A model generated the notes under the pieces. It saw nothing but the letters and a program-made list of their open reading frames with translations. It had not been told where the DNA came from and made no database searches. Shown in pieces: positions 25,920 through 34,054 of a DNA stretch of 37,719 nucleotides. The stretch is from Candidatus Methylomirabilota bacterium (lineage in GTDB: Bacteria; Methylomirabilota; Methylomirabilia; Rokubacteriales; CSP1-6), in assembly GCA_035936835.1 (NCBI GenBank), contig DASYVT010000165.1:1-37719 (forward strand), in the 5' to 3' direction. Within the stretch, counting starts at the first letter, position 1; each line of letters starts with the position of its first letter. The position numbers and the translations under genes are program-made.

Positions 25920-27191
25920 CTAGGCGTGCTTGGCGGTGAGGATGAGCCAGACGTCGAAGCCGATGACGCCAACGACGGAGAGTAGCGACAGCGCGAAGTA
26001 GGAGAGGTAGACAAACTCCTGCCGGCGGAATCCCCGGCCCGTGGCCAGCCGCTTCCAGAGCATGCCGCGCACGAACTGCAAGGATTCCTGCGCCAGGCGC
26101 GGCATGCTGACCGCGTCCTCCAGGACGTGGTAGCCGTCCATCTCGAGGAACGAGAACGGGTAGATGCAGATGAGAAAGGACTTCAGCTGGAGCACGGCCG
26201 AGACGGCGACGCAGGCCTGGAGCAAGCCCGGACTGAGCGCATCGGCCCAGATCACGCCGAGCAGGCCCAGCACGAGGTGCACGGTCGGCCCCGTCAGCGC
26301 GTTGACGACGCGCGCGCGGCGCGAGGCCATGAAAAGGTCGGTCACGTCCGCATAGAACGTCGGCACGACCATGTGGTGGATGATGAAGCCTACCTCCTTG
26401 ACGCGGCGGCCGTAGTGGACGCAGGCCAGCGCGTGCACGAGTTGGTGGAGCGCGACCGTGACGAAGAAGACCAGCTGGAGCGCGATGATCGCCACGATGG
26501 CGTGGTGCTCCAGCGCCGAGGTGATTGCCCCCAGATCGGTCCAGAGATGGATCAGCGACCGGATGCCGAAGCCCGTCAGCACGGCGAGCCCGATCACCGC
26601 CGCCGGCGTGAAGATAAGCCAGCCGCCCCAGCGGTGGATCCGCTCGAAGAGATCGTTCCACCGCCGGCTCGAGACGTTGAGCCGCTCGATGGCGTGGATC
26701 GTCGCCACCATCGCCCGCGCCGCCGGGTTCCGCTTGTTGCGCTCGAGGATGTCCCGCAGGGTGTTCATCGGGCGCAGCGTCAGCAGATCGGCCTGCAGGA
26801 GCTTGCTGATGAGCTGGGGGATCTTCTCGAAGTCGAACGAACCGTAGCGCATGACGTACGCGACGGCGATGTCCTGCATGCTGACGCGGCCGTCCATCTG
26901 CTCCCAGAGGAAGCGCTCCTCGTCGTCGAGCGCGAGATAGTTCTCGGTCCGGCGGCTCTTGAGGACGTACCGCTTGGTGCCCGGGACGCCCGACGGCAGC
27001 TGCGCCAGCTCCCACTGCTCGTCGGGGAGACGCTGCGGGCGGAGCTGGAGGTAGGCGGCCGGGCTCGTGATCTCCCGGATCTCGAAGCTCTCCCCGTCCT
27101 CCGATCGAACGAGGAGGTTGAGCATGGCGGGCGGGCGCCGCTGCTGGGTGCCGGGGGCGCCCGTCTGCGTGCTGGGGACGGGCTCGCTCAC
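25920..27191 (-). CDS. PqqD-like/M50-like membrane protein with HQxxH in place of HExxH
   Basis: The 423-residue protein has an N-terminal PqqD-like winged-helix segment (about 84-140: LALDDEERFLWEQMDGRVSM), followed by a multi-TM region (from residue 190) resembling the YydH/peptide zinc metalloprotease branch of M50. The motif that should be HExxH reads H249-Q250-L-V-H253 (codon CAA), so both His ligands remain but the general base is missing. LEMDGYHVLEDA (Asp352) supplies the third metal ligand. Family knowledge: such proteins process or export RiPP-like peptides, and PqqD domains bind leader peptides. Here it may be a non-proteolytic transporter or chaperone. GTG 27191 overlaps the CNB gene stop (GTGA). 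Confidence 0.82.
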   Translation of the reverse strand: MSEPVPSTQTGAPGTQQRRPPAMLNLLVRSEDGESFEIREITSPAAYLQLRPQRLPDEQWELAQLPSGVPGTKRYVLKSRRTENYLALDDEERFLWEQMDGRVSMQDIAVAYVMRYGSFDFEKIPQLISKLLQADLLTLRPMNTLRDILERNKRNPAARAMVATIHAIERLNVSSRRWNDLFERIHRWGGWLIFTPAAVIGLAVLTGFGIRSLIHLWTDLGAITSALEHHAIVAIIALQLVFFVTVALHQLVHALACVHYGRRVKEVGFIIHHMVVPTFYADVTDLFMASRRARVVNALTGPTVHLVLGLLGVIWADALSPGLLQACVAVSAVLQLKSFLICIYPFSFLEMDGYHVLEDAVSMPRLAQESLQFVRGMLWKRLATGRGFRRQEFVYLSYFALSLLSVVGVIGFDVWLILTAKHA

Positions 27192-27706
27192 GTGGGCGGC
27201 CCCCCCGATTTGCGCTCGGCGTCCAGGCCCGTCGCCTCGAGGCCCCAGCGCGTCACCTCTCGCACGAGGTCGGTCGACTGCACGAGCCGGCGGATCAGCA
27301 CGCGGGCCATCTCCTGGAAGAACTGGGCGGCGTCCCGCGGATTGTCCCTGATGAAGTTGTTGATGCTCTCGCGGTCGAGGGCAAGCAGGGAGGTCTCGAC
27401 GTCGGCCTGGATCGTGGCCGTGCGCTTGGGCTCGTCGCCGAAGATGCTCATCTCGCCGAAGCTCGAGCCGGACTCGAACCGGTTCAGTATCTGCTCGACG
27501 CGCCCGCTGACTTTCTTGGAGACCAGGATGGCGCCCGAGCGGATGAAGAACATCTCCTCCCCGGGGTCGCCCTCGCGGAACAGCACCTCGCCCTTGCGGA
27601 GCCGGCGCTCGCGGAGGCGCGGCCAGAGCGCGACGAGCTGCGCTTCATCCAGGTCGCGGAGGAGGTCGACCTGGCGGAGAAAGGCGATGTCGGCCGGCTT
27701 GGCCAG
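27188..27706 (-). CDS. Cyclic nucleotide-binding-domain protein
   Basis: A single CNB (cAMP-type) domain: KGEVLFREGDPGEEMFFIRSG, then FGEMSIFGDEPKRTATIQA as the phosphate-binding cassette, with no HTH. The domain clearly begins upstream of the first conventional start (GTG 27586), with ADIAFLRQVDLLRDLDEAQL. In that frame a TGA lies just upstream and no ATG, GTG or TTG is present, so I place the start at CTG 27706, 8 nt after GGGCGG and 13 bp past the peptide gene stop. The protein would be 172 residues. It overlaps the M50-like gene. CNB domains also occur in NHLM peptide export ATPases. Confidence 0.78.
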   Translation of the reverse strand: MAKPADIAFLRQVDLLRDLDEAQLVALWPRLRERRLRKGEVLFREGDPGEEMFFIRSGAILVSKKVSGRVEQILNRFESGSSFGEMSIFGDEPKRTATIQADVETSLLALDRESINNFIRDNPRDAAQFFQEMARVLIRRLVQSTDLVREVTRWGLEATGLDAERKSGGPPT

Positions 27707-27719
27707 GGTCGTATCCGCC

Positions 27720-27941
27720 CTACATGGCCCAGCGCTTCATCATCACTGCCTTGACGGCCCGGAGGCGCTCGGCAGTCGGCGCCTCGCCCGCCCGCCCCAC
27801 GGCCTGGAGCACGGTGTTGCGCTCATCGGCCGACAGCGTGAACTCTGCCAGGGCCGCCACAGGGTCGCGCACAAGATCGCCCAAGAAGTCTGGATCAATC
27901 ATGATCCGCCCGACCAGGTCGCGGAAACCCTGAGGATCCAT
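27720..27941 (-). CDS. NHLP/Os1348-type leader-like peptide (candidate RiPP precursor)
   Basis: The 73-residue protein has a helical N-terminal part, FRDLVGRIMIDPDFLGDLV, then RDPVAALAEFTLSADER. This is the DPxFxxxLxxDPxxALxE pattern of nitrile-hydratase-like leader peptides (Os1348 type). The remaining about 28 residues end KAVMMKRWAM and could be the core. No Cys, Ser or Thr clusters are present, which argues against a thiazole or lanthipeptide core. An AAGGGGG ribosome binding site precedes ATG 27941. The gene starts 18 bp after the encoded CCA of tRNA-Glu and precedes CNB and PqqD/M50-like genes, the kind of partners precursor peptides have. Confidence 0.7.
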   Translation of the reverse strand: MDPQGFRDLVGRIMIDPDFLGDLVRDPVAALAEFTLSADERNTVLQAVGRAGEAPTAERLRAVKAVMMKRWAM

Positions 27942-27959
27942 ACGCCCCCTTGGATCAGA

Positions 27960-28038
27960 TGGTGACCCCGGCGGGATTTGAACCCGCGGTCTCGACCTTG
28001 AAAGGGTCGCGTCCTGGGCCAGGCTAGACGACGGGGTC
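27960..28038 (-). tRNA. tRNA-Glu (UUC), CCA encoded
   Basis: The cloverleaf is readable on the minus strand: acceptor GACCCCG/CGGGGTC, D-arm TCTAGCCTGGCCCAGGA, anticodon stem CGACC/GGTCG with loop CTTTCAA (anticodon TTC), and T-arm GCGGG-TTCAAAT-CCCGC. Discriminator A is followed by an encoded CCA (27962-27960). The GTCGTCTAG start is typical of tRNA-Glu. The NHLP-like gene begins 18 bp downstream, so the two may share a transcript. Confidence 0.95.
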
Positions 28039-28082
28039 TAAACCTCTGTGACACATTGCGAAACCAATGGTTCAGAGTAGCA

Positions 28083-28112
28083 GAGCCCCCGAGGGATGAC
28101 AAGTTGGGGCTC
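28083..28112 (-). terminator. Inverted repeat, possible terminator of the cupin gene
   Basis: GAGCCCC (28083-28089) pairs with GGGGCTC (28106-28112) across a 16-nt loop, 37 bp after the cupin stop and before tRNA-Glu. There is no U-run, so intrinsic termination is uncertain. Confidence 0.35.
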
Positions 28113-28148
28113 GCCGAGGTGGGATTCGAAGCCGGAACGAGCGATGGA

Positions 28149-28496
28149 TCAGGTCAGCGGGACGTAGTCGTACTCGCCGATCCCCTGGAGCACGAGAAAG
28201 GTCGCCGAGGTGTCGCCCCCGTTGGTCACGAGATGCGGCCGACCGGGGCGGACCGCGTACGTCTCCCCCGGGCCGAGCCTGATCTCCTCCTTCGGGTCGC
28301 GCAGGAAGAGCCGGAGCCTGCCTTCGAGGACGTAGAAAGTGTCCTGGACCGTGGTGTGGTAGTGCCACGGCACCTGCTGCTTCGGGCCGATCTGGAGCTC
28401 CGAGATCCTGAAGCCCGGCCGCTCGGCGTGCCGCGCACGCCGCTCGACCTCGTAGAGCCCGCTCGAGTCCTTGACGCCCTTTTCGGCGGTCGCCAT
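28149..28496 (-). CDS. Single-domain cupin
   Basis: The 115-residue small beta-barrel has metal-site motif 1 at H45-x-H47 with Asp52 where Glu is usual (WHYHTTVQDTFYVLEG) and motif 2 PGRPH88LVTN92. It may bind a divalent metal and act as a small enzyme or sensor; substrate unknown. ATG 28496 lacks a good Shine-Dalgarno, and a 14-codon ORF with a strong one ends 1 nt before it. It lies between the two tRNA genes on the same strand. Confidence 0.87.
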   Translation of the reverse strand: MATAEKGVKDSSGLYEVERRARHAERPGFRISELQIGPKQQVPWHYHTTVQDTFYVLEGRLRLFLRDPKEEIRLGPGETYAVRPGRPHLVTNGGDTSATFLVLQGIGEYDYVPLT

Positions 28497-28497
28497 C

Positions 28498-28542
28498 TCA
28501 GGAGGTCTTCGCCTTCCCGCCCATCAGCTTGTTCGGCTTCAT
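28498..28542 (-). CDS. 14-codon upstream ORF (leader peptide) of the cupin gene
   Basis: ATG 28542 is preceded by GGAGGGGCGC and encodes MKPNKLMGGKAKTS, then TGA. The stop lies 1 nt before the cupin ATG (TGAGATG), so the cupin is probably translated by reinitiation. The strong ribosome binding site belongs to this ORF and not to the cupin. Confidence 0.5.
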   Translation of the reverse strand: MKPNKLMGGKAKTS

Positions 28543-28595
28543 GCGCCCCTCCTTCCGTTGGCCAAAGGGTCCCACCGTGCGACGGGTGAAGTCAA

Positions 28596-28671
28596 TGGTG
28601 AGCCGTGGTGGGATCGAACCACCGACCCCCTGATTAAAAGTCAGGTGCTCTACCAACTGAGCTAACGGCTC
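28596..28671 (-). tRNA. tRNA-Lys (UUU), CCA encoded
   Basis: On the minus strand: acceptor GAGCCGT/ACGGCTC, D-arm TAGCTCAGTTGGTAGAGCA, anticodon stem CCTGA/TCAGG with loop CTTTTAA (anticodon TTT), T-arm GGTGG-TTCGATC-CCACC, discriminator A and encoded CCA (28598-28596). The truncated MazF-like frame terminates inside its 5' part. Confidence 0.97.
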
Positions 28672-28943
28672 ACGCGATCCTTCTTCACACCGTCACAAGA
28701 CCGAGACTCAGGAGGAGGGCCCCCTTCCGACGCTCTCACCAGGACCTCCGTCGGATAGAGCGGATCCTCAAACCGCGACGTCATCGCCGCGACGATGGTG
28801 ATGGGGCTCCAACGATTCCCGATATCGTTCTGGATCACCACAGCAGGACGGGTCTTCTTCACCTCGGCCCCGATCGTCGGGTCGAAGTTGACCAGGTAGA
28901 CGTCACCCCTCCGCGGCCTCTTTACCTCCGCCGCCCCTGCCAT
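28662..28943 (-). pseudogene. mazF: MazF/PemK-type toxin truncated at its C-terminus
   Basis: Reading from ATG 28943 gives RRGDVYLVNFDPTIGAEVKK, then TRPAVVIQNDIGNRWSPITI and VLVRASEGG, the first three quarters of an endoribonuclease toxin of the MazF/PemK fold, including the conserved TRP and T/S region. The expected final segment (a strand and helix such as LLNQIRTVD..R) is missing. The frame reads PPPESRSCDGVKKD and stops at a TAG inside tRNA-Lys. Reading of other frames does not restore the end. Toxin function is doubtful. It overlaps the upstream antitoxin gene by 22 bp. Confidence 0.7.
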
Positions 28944-29122
28944 GCCTGCTCGTCCACGCTGAACCACTCCTTGGCCAGAGCCAAGTCCCGTGCCGCGTGC
29001 TCTTGGGCACCTTCTTTGAGAAGCCGCCTGATCTGAGTGCGGTCGCGCTCGTGGACGACGCGCTTCGCCCCTTCATTGGTGACACGGCTGGGGTTCCGAC
29101 GAACCGTCTCCTTCGGGAGCAT
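28922..29122 (-). CDS. Ribbon-helix-helix-like antitoxin, possibly with helix A deleted
   Basis: The 66-residue protein starts MLPKETVRR at ATG 29122; an in-frame GTG at 29131 would add VNV and restore the usual RHH beta strand VNVMLPKETV. It continues SRVTNEGAKRVVHERD, like RHH helix B, and ends with a charged tail ending AWQGRRR typical of toxin-wrapping regions. Only about four residues separate strand and SRV, where RHH proteins have about twelve, so part of helix A may be deleted in frame. It sits directly before the truncated MazF gene and behind a good promoter. Confidence 0.6.
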   Translation of the reverse strand: MLPKETVRRNPSRVTNEGAKRVVHERDRTQIRRLLKEGAQEHAARDLALAKEWFSVDEQAWQGRRR

Positions 29123-29131
29123 GACGTTCAC

Positions 29132-29160
29132 AGCATACGCAGGCGACGTACGTATGTCAA
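29132..29160 (-). promoter_or_regulatory. Sigma-70 type promoter of the toxin-antitoxin pair, with palindromic spacer
   Basis: Minus strand: TTGACA (29160-29155), a 17-nt spacer, then TATGCT (29137-29132). The -35 is perfect and the -10 matches at 4 of 6. The spacer holds the palindrome ACGTACGT (29146-29153), a plausible operator for autoregulation. The start ATG lies 9 nt after the -10, so the leader is nearly absent. Confidence 0.65.
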
Positions 29161-29199
29161 AGCTGGGCGCGTGTGTCGCCGATTGGATACACCGACAGC

Positions 29200-30523
<1,324 letters not shown>

Positions 30524-30531
<8 letters not shown>

Positions 30532-31846
30532 GACGCGTACCTCCCATGTCCGGAAAATGGCGGGCGGGGTCGGCCAGGATCTCGGCCGCCGCCGCGCGCC
30601 TGTCGCCACCCTTGCCGTCCAGCTGGATCACCCGCACCTGCTCGGCGTCCGCTCCCGGCTCGCCGATCACGAGCGCCCAGCGGGCGCGCTGCTGCCGCGC
30701 GTAGGCGAGCGACGCGTCGAGCCCGCGGCTCAGGATGTCCCTCGCCACTGCCGCTCCGAGGTCCCTTAAGCGCCGCGACAGAGCCAACGCGCGGGTCTTG
30801 TCGGCCGTGAAGTCGATGATGAAGAAGTCCGGACCCGGCGCAGGGCCGGCCGCGCCCTGGCTCTCGATCGCCAGGAGCACGCGACCCACCTCGAAGGCGA
30901 AGCCCGTGGCGGGGCAATCGTAGCCGAAGCGCGCCAGCATGTGGTCGTAGCGGCCGCCGCCCGCCAACGGCGCCCCGAGCCCGGAGACGTAGGCCTCGAA
31001 GTGCACGCCCGAGTAGTAGTCGAAGCCGCTGACCTCGCCCAGATCGAGCAGCACCGAGTCGGCGAGGCCGTAGACGGTGAGCAGCCGGTACACCTCCGCC
31101 AGGTTGGCGAGCGCCGCCTCTGAGCGCGGGTTCTTGACGAGGCGCTCGGCGCGCTCGAGGACATCGCCACGGCCGTAGAGGCCCGGCAGCGCCAGCAGGA
31201 GCTCACCCACGGTCGCGGGGGCGCCCAGCCCCGCCACGATGCGCTCCAGCGCGGAGACGTCCTTCCGGCCGAGGGCCGAGCGCAACTCGCGCGCCTTGAC
31301 CTCGTCGGCGCCTAGGTCTTCCAGGATGCCGCGGAAGAAATCCGCCTGCCCGACGTCCAGCTGAAATCGTTCGAGCCCGAGCGCGCGGAGCCCCTCCACC
31401 GTCATGGCGATCAGCTCGGCGTCGCCTTCTGGATTCGGTAGGCCGACCAGCTCCGCGCCCGCCTGGTAGAACTCGCGGTAGCGCCCCACGTGCGGCTCGT
31501 CGTAGCGGAAGACGTTGGTCAGGTAGGCCAAGCGCAGGGGCTTGGGCTCCTCGCGCATCCGGGTGGCGACGATGCGCGCGATCTGCGGCGTCACGTCGGC
31601 GCGCAGGGCCAGGAGCCGGCCGCTCTCGCGGTCCACCATCGTGAACATCCGCTCCTGGAGCTCCTGGTCCGTCCCCTGGGCGAGCACGTCGAAGTACTCG
31701 TACGCGGACGTGACGATGTCGCGGTAGCCCCACTTGCGGAAGACGCCGAGTAGCTCCGCCTCGACGCGCCGCTTCTGCGCGGCCTCGTCGGGCAGGTAGA
31801 TCTTGGCGCCCTTGGGCAGTTGGGTCTGCTGGATCTTGCGGTCCAC
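30524..31846 (-). CDS. hisZ: ATP phosphoribosyltransferase regulatory subunit, long form
   Basis: The 440-residue histidyl-tRNA-synthetase paralogue pairs with short HisG to form the first enzyme of histidine synthesis. It keeps class II fold marks (YEYFDVLAQG, LRADVTPQIARIVATR, FRYDEPHVGRYREFYQAG, GFDYYSGVHFEAY, GGGRYD). It carries an extra C-terminal domain of about 100 residues (DFFIIDFTADKTRALALSRR onward) resembling an anticodon-binding domain, which many HisZ proteins lack. Linkage to purA and retention of the degenerate motifs favour HisZ over HisS. hisG is not in the window. Confidence 0.88.
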
Positions 31847-31860
31847 AGTGAATCCGTTTC

Positions 31861-32487
31861 TTACCGGCCCGCCGGGACGGCGTCGAGGTGGACGAGGGTG
31901 TTCATGCGGTGTAGCGCCGTCCAGTCGTCGCGGAACTCGAGCTCCGAGATGCCCGTCGGCGCCGAGTGCAGCGACCAGATGCGCTCGAGCCCGAGCCCGA
32001 GCGCTTCCAGGATCAGGATGCGCACGGGGATGCCGTGGGCGACGAGACAGACGACCGCATCGGGATGCCCGGCGCGCAGCCGCTCGAGTCCCGCCAGCAC
32101 GCGCTCGCGCGCCTGGAGGAGGCTCTCACCGCCGGGCGGCGAGACCAGGTGCGGCGTCTTGGCCCAGCCGTCATAGAGGGTGGGGAAGCCTGCCCGCGCC
32201 TCGTCGAGCGTCAGGACTTCCCACTGGCCGAAGCCGAGCTCCTTGAAGGCCGGGTCCGTCTCCACCGCGAGGCCGTGGGGCGCCGCGATCACCGCGGCCG
32301 TGTCGCGCGCGCGCCGGAGCGGGCTTGCGTACACGGCGGCGAAGGCGTGCTCCTTGAGCTCGCGGGCGGCGGCCTCTGCTTGCAAAAGGCCTTCAGCGGA
32401 TAGAGGGGTGTCCGTCCAGCCCTGGTACCGGCGTTCCCGGTTCCAGGCCGTTTCCCCGTGACGTAGGAGCAGGAGTCTCAGTGACAT
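31861..32487 (-). CDS. Histidine phosphatase (phosphoglycerate mutase-like, GpmB/CobC type)
   Basis: The 208-residue protein has the RHG signature LLLLRHGETAWNRERRYQGW, then ASPLRRARDTA, FGQWEV and the second His in VCLVAHGIPVR. It probably hydrolyses a small phosphate ester; mutase activity is less likely. ATG 32487 gives MSLRLLLLRHGE, and the in-frame TTG two codons upstream is less attractive. It is the first gene of a tight operon, 14 bp before hisZ. There is no strong ribosome binding site; TAAGAT lies 12 nt upstream of the start. Confidence 0.92.
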   Translation of the reverse strand: MSLRLLLLRHGETAWNRERRYQGWTDTPLSAEGLLQAEAAARELKEHAFAAVYASPLRRARDTAAVIAAPHGLAVETDPAFKELGFGQWEVLTLDEARAGFPTLYDGWAKTPHLVSPPGGESLLQARERVLAGLERLRAGHPDAVVCLVAHGIPVRILILEALGLGLERIWSLHSAPTGISELEFRDDWTALHRMNTLVHLDAVPAGR

Positions 32488-32552
32488 GGCCAAGCGTCTA
32501 TCTTACCGCAGGTGGGCGGCATTTCCGCCAACAGCAAGGGGGGTGTTCCGGG

Positions 32553-32660
32553 CTACTTCTTGGGGGTCGCCGGAACCGGCTTTGGAAGCATGAACGGCTT
32601 CTTCACCACCTCAACTCGGGACGCCCCGTTCGAGGAGGACGCTACACGCTTATCGCTCAT
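32553..32660 (-). CDS. 35-residue basic small protein with very strong ribosome binding site
   Basis: ATG 32660 is preceded by TAAGGAGG at near-ideal spacing; the TAA is the stop of the fragment upstream. The peptide starts MSDKRVASSSNGASRVEVV and ends KPVPATPKK: hydrophilic, with eight Lys/Arg in the C-terminal half or near it, and proline-rich at the end. No family recognised. A small hairpin (GGCGG-AAATG-CCGCC on minus, 32527-32513) follows the stop. It may be a true small protein or the 3' end of a partly lost operon. Confidence 0.5.
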   Translation of the reverse strand: MSDKRVASSSNGASRVEVVKKPFMLPKPVPATPKK

Positions 32661-32670
32661 GTGAACCTCC

Positions 32671-32808
32671 TTACCGCTCATCTATTTGTATCACAGTGAA
32701 GACCACGCCGCCAACATGCCGATCGCCCGCAAAGAGCCGGAACTCATAGCGCCCTGGGCGCTCAAAGATGAGGCGGTCAAGATTGAAGATCAACTCGCCG
32801 AAGCCCAT
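32671..32808 (-). pseudogene. C-terminal fragment of a beta-sandwich protein of unknown function
   Basis: From ATG 32808 the frame gives MGFGELIFNLDRLIFERP, then GRYEFRLFAGDRHVGGVVF. This looks like the final strands of a protein family ending in GRYxFRLFxxGxxxG (I recall DUF6941-like proteins). The frame continues in coding-like fashion only a few residues further upstream (GPKPYAAFR) before entering the aminotransferase gene. It is most likely a 5'-truncated remnant. Its stop overlaps the ribosome binding site of the 35-residue ORF. Confidence 0.5.
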
Positions 32809-32839
32809 GCGGAATGCAGCGTAGGGCTTTGGACCGCGG

Positions 32840-33982
32840 CTACCCCCGCTCGACGAAAACCTTCTGGGCGGCCCCGAGCGAGGCGCCGAAGTCCACGGGC
32901 TGGCCCAGCTCGTGGAGCACCTGCTCGAGGGCGGCCAGCGCCGTGGTGATGTCGAAGTCGTCAACATAGCCCATATGGCCGATGCGGAAGATCTTGCCCT
33001 TCGTCGGGCCGCGGCCGCCGTCGATCGTGATGTTGTGAGAGGTCGCGAACCGCTCCACCACCCGGTCTGCATCCACTCCCGGCGGAACCTCTACAGCGGT
33101 GAGCGCGGGGCTCGGCGTGGTCTTCGGGAAGAGCGTGAGACCGAGCGCCTCGACGCCGGCCCGCGTGGCGCGCGAGAGCCGGTCGTGACGGCGGAGGACG
33201 TTCGGCAGGCCCTCCTCGGCGATCATGCGGAGCACCTCGCGCAGGCCGACCATGATCGAGACCGCCGGCGTGAAGCGCGCCTCATTCTTCGACGCGTACT
33301 TCCGCTCCTCGGAGAGGTCGAGATAGTACTTCGGCAGTGTGGACCGCTTGGCCGCCGCCCAGGCTTTGTCGCTGAGCGCCAGAAGTCCGAGACCGGGGGG
33401 CAGCATGAGCCCCTTTTGCGACGCCGAGACGACGACGTCGATGCCCCAGGCGTCCATCGGAACGTCGGCAATGCCGAGACTCGACACGGCGTCCACAACG
33501 AGGATCGCGTCGGTGGCCTTGGTCGCCTGCGCATACCCGCGCACGTCGTGCAGCACACCGGTGGACGACTCGCTGTGCTGGACGAGGACGGCCTTGACGT
33601 CTTTGTTTTCTCTCAGCGACTGGGCGACGCGCTCAGCCGCGACGGTGTCGCCGTGGGGCGCCTCCAGCTCGACGACGTTGAGGCCGTAGGCCTTGCAGAG
33701 CGCGAGCCACCGCTGCGCAAACGCGCCGGCATTGACCACGATCACGCGGTCCCCGGCCGAGAGCGTGTTCGCCACTGCCGCTTCCATCGCGCCGGTGCCG
33801 GTGCACGCCGGCGTCAAGACGTCCTCACGAGTCTGTACGAGGCGCTTCAACCCTTCGCGCACCTCGAGAAAGAGCGCGTCGTACTCCGCGGCGCGGTGAT
33901 GGATGATCGGCCGGGCCATTGCCAGCAGAACCTCGGGCGGGACGGGCGTCGGCCCGGGTGCCATCAACTGGTACTTCTTCAT
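32840..33982 (-). CDS. Class V aminotransferase (alanine/serine-glyoxylate type)
   Basis: The 380-residue fold-type I PLP enzyme has the N-terminal APGPTPVPPEVLLAM signature, TGTGAMEAAVANTL phosphate-binding region, VVDAVSSLGIADVPMDAWG, and PLP-Lys190 in VSASQKGLMLPPG. This pattern fits alanine-, serine- or purine-linked glyoxylate aminotransferases; donor and acceptor are not decided. ATG 33982 has GGAGGAAG at good spacing. It is divergent from the molybdopterin oxidoreductase across 72 bp. Confidence 0.93.
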   Translation of the reverse strand: MKKYQLMAPGPTPVPPEVLLAMARPIIHHRAAEYDALFLEVREGLKRLVQTREDVLTPACTGTGAMEAAVANTLSAGDRVIVVNAGAFAQRWLALCKAYGLNVVELEAPHGDTVAAERVAQSLRENKDVKAVLVQHSESSTGVLHDVRGYAQATKATDAILVVDAVSSLGIADVPMDAWGIDVVVSASQKGLMLPPGLGLLALSDKAWAAAKRSTLPKYYLDLSEERKYASKNEARFTPAVSIMVGLREVLRMIAEEGLPNVLRRHDRLSRATRAGVEALGLTLFPKTTPSPALTAVEVPPGVDADRVVERFATSHNITIDGGRGPTKGKIFRIGHMGYVDDFDITTALAALEQVLHELGQPVDFGASLGAAQKVFVERG

Positions 33983-34054
33983 GCGGCTTCCTCCTGTGGT
34001 GTGCGCGCTCATCCCACACTAACAGAAGGCGCGCGCCCGAGGCAACGGAGAGGT

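Noticed and set aside
28106-28136. tRNA-like T-arm sequence (gtgggattcgaagcc) near the cupin stop
   Set aside because: Only a TTCGAAT-like loop is visible; the stem does not pair well and no acceptor, D-arm or anticodon arm can be assembled.
32912-34054. Upstream extension of the molybdopterin oxidoreductase frame (to 1065 codons)
   Set aside because: It runs antisense to the aminotransferase; the enzyme starts at 34055 just before its Fe-S cysteines.
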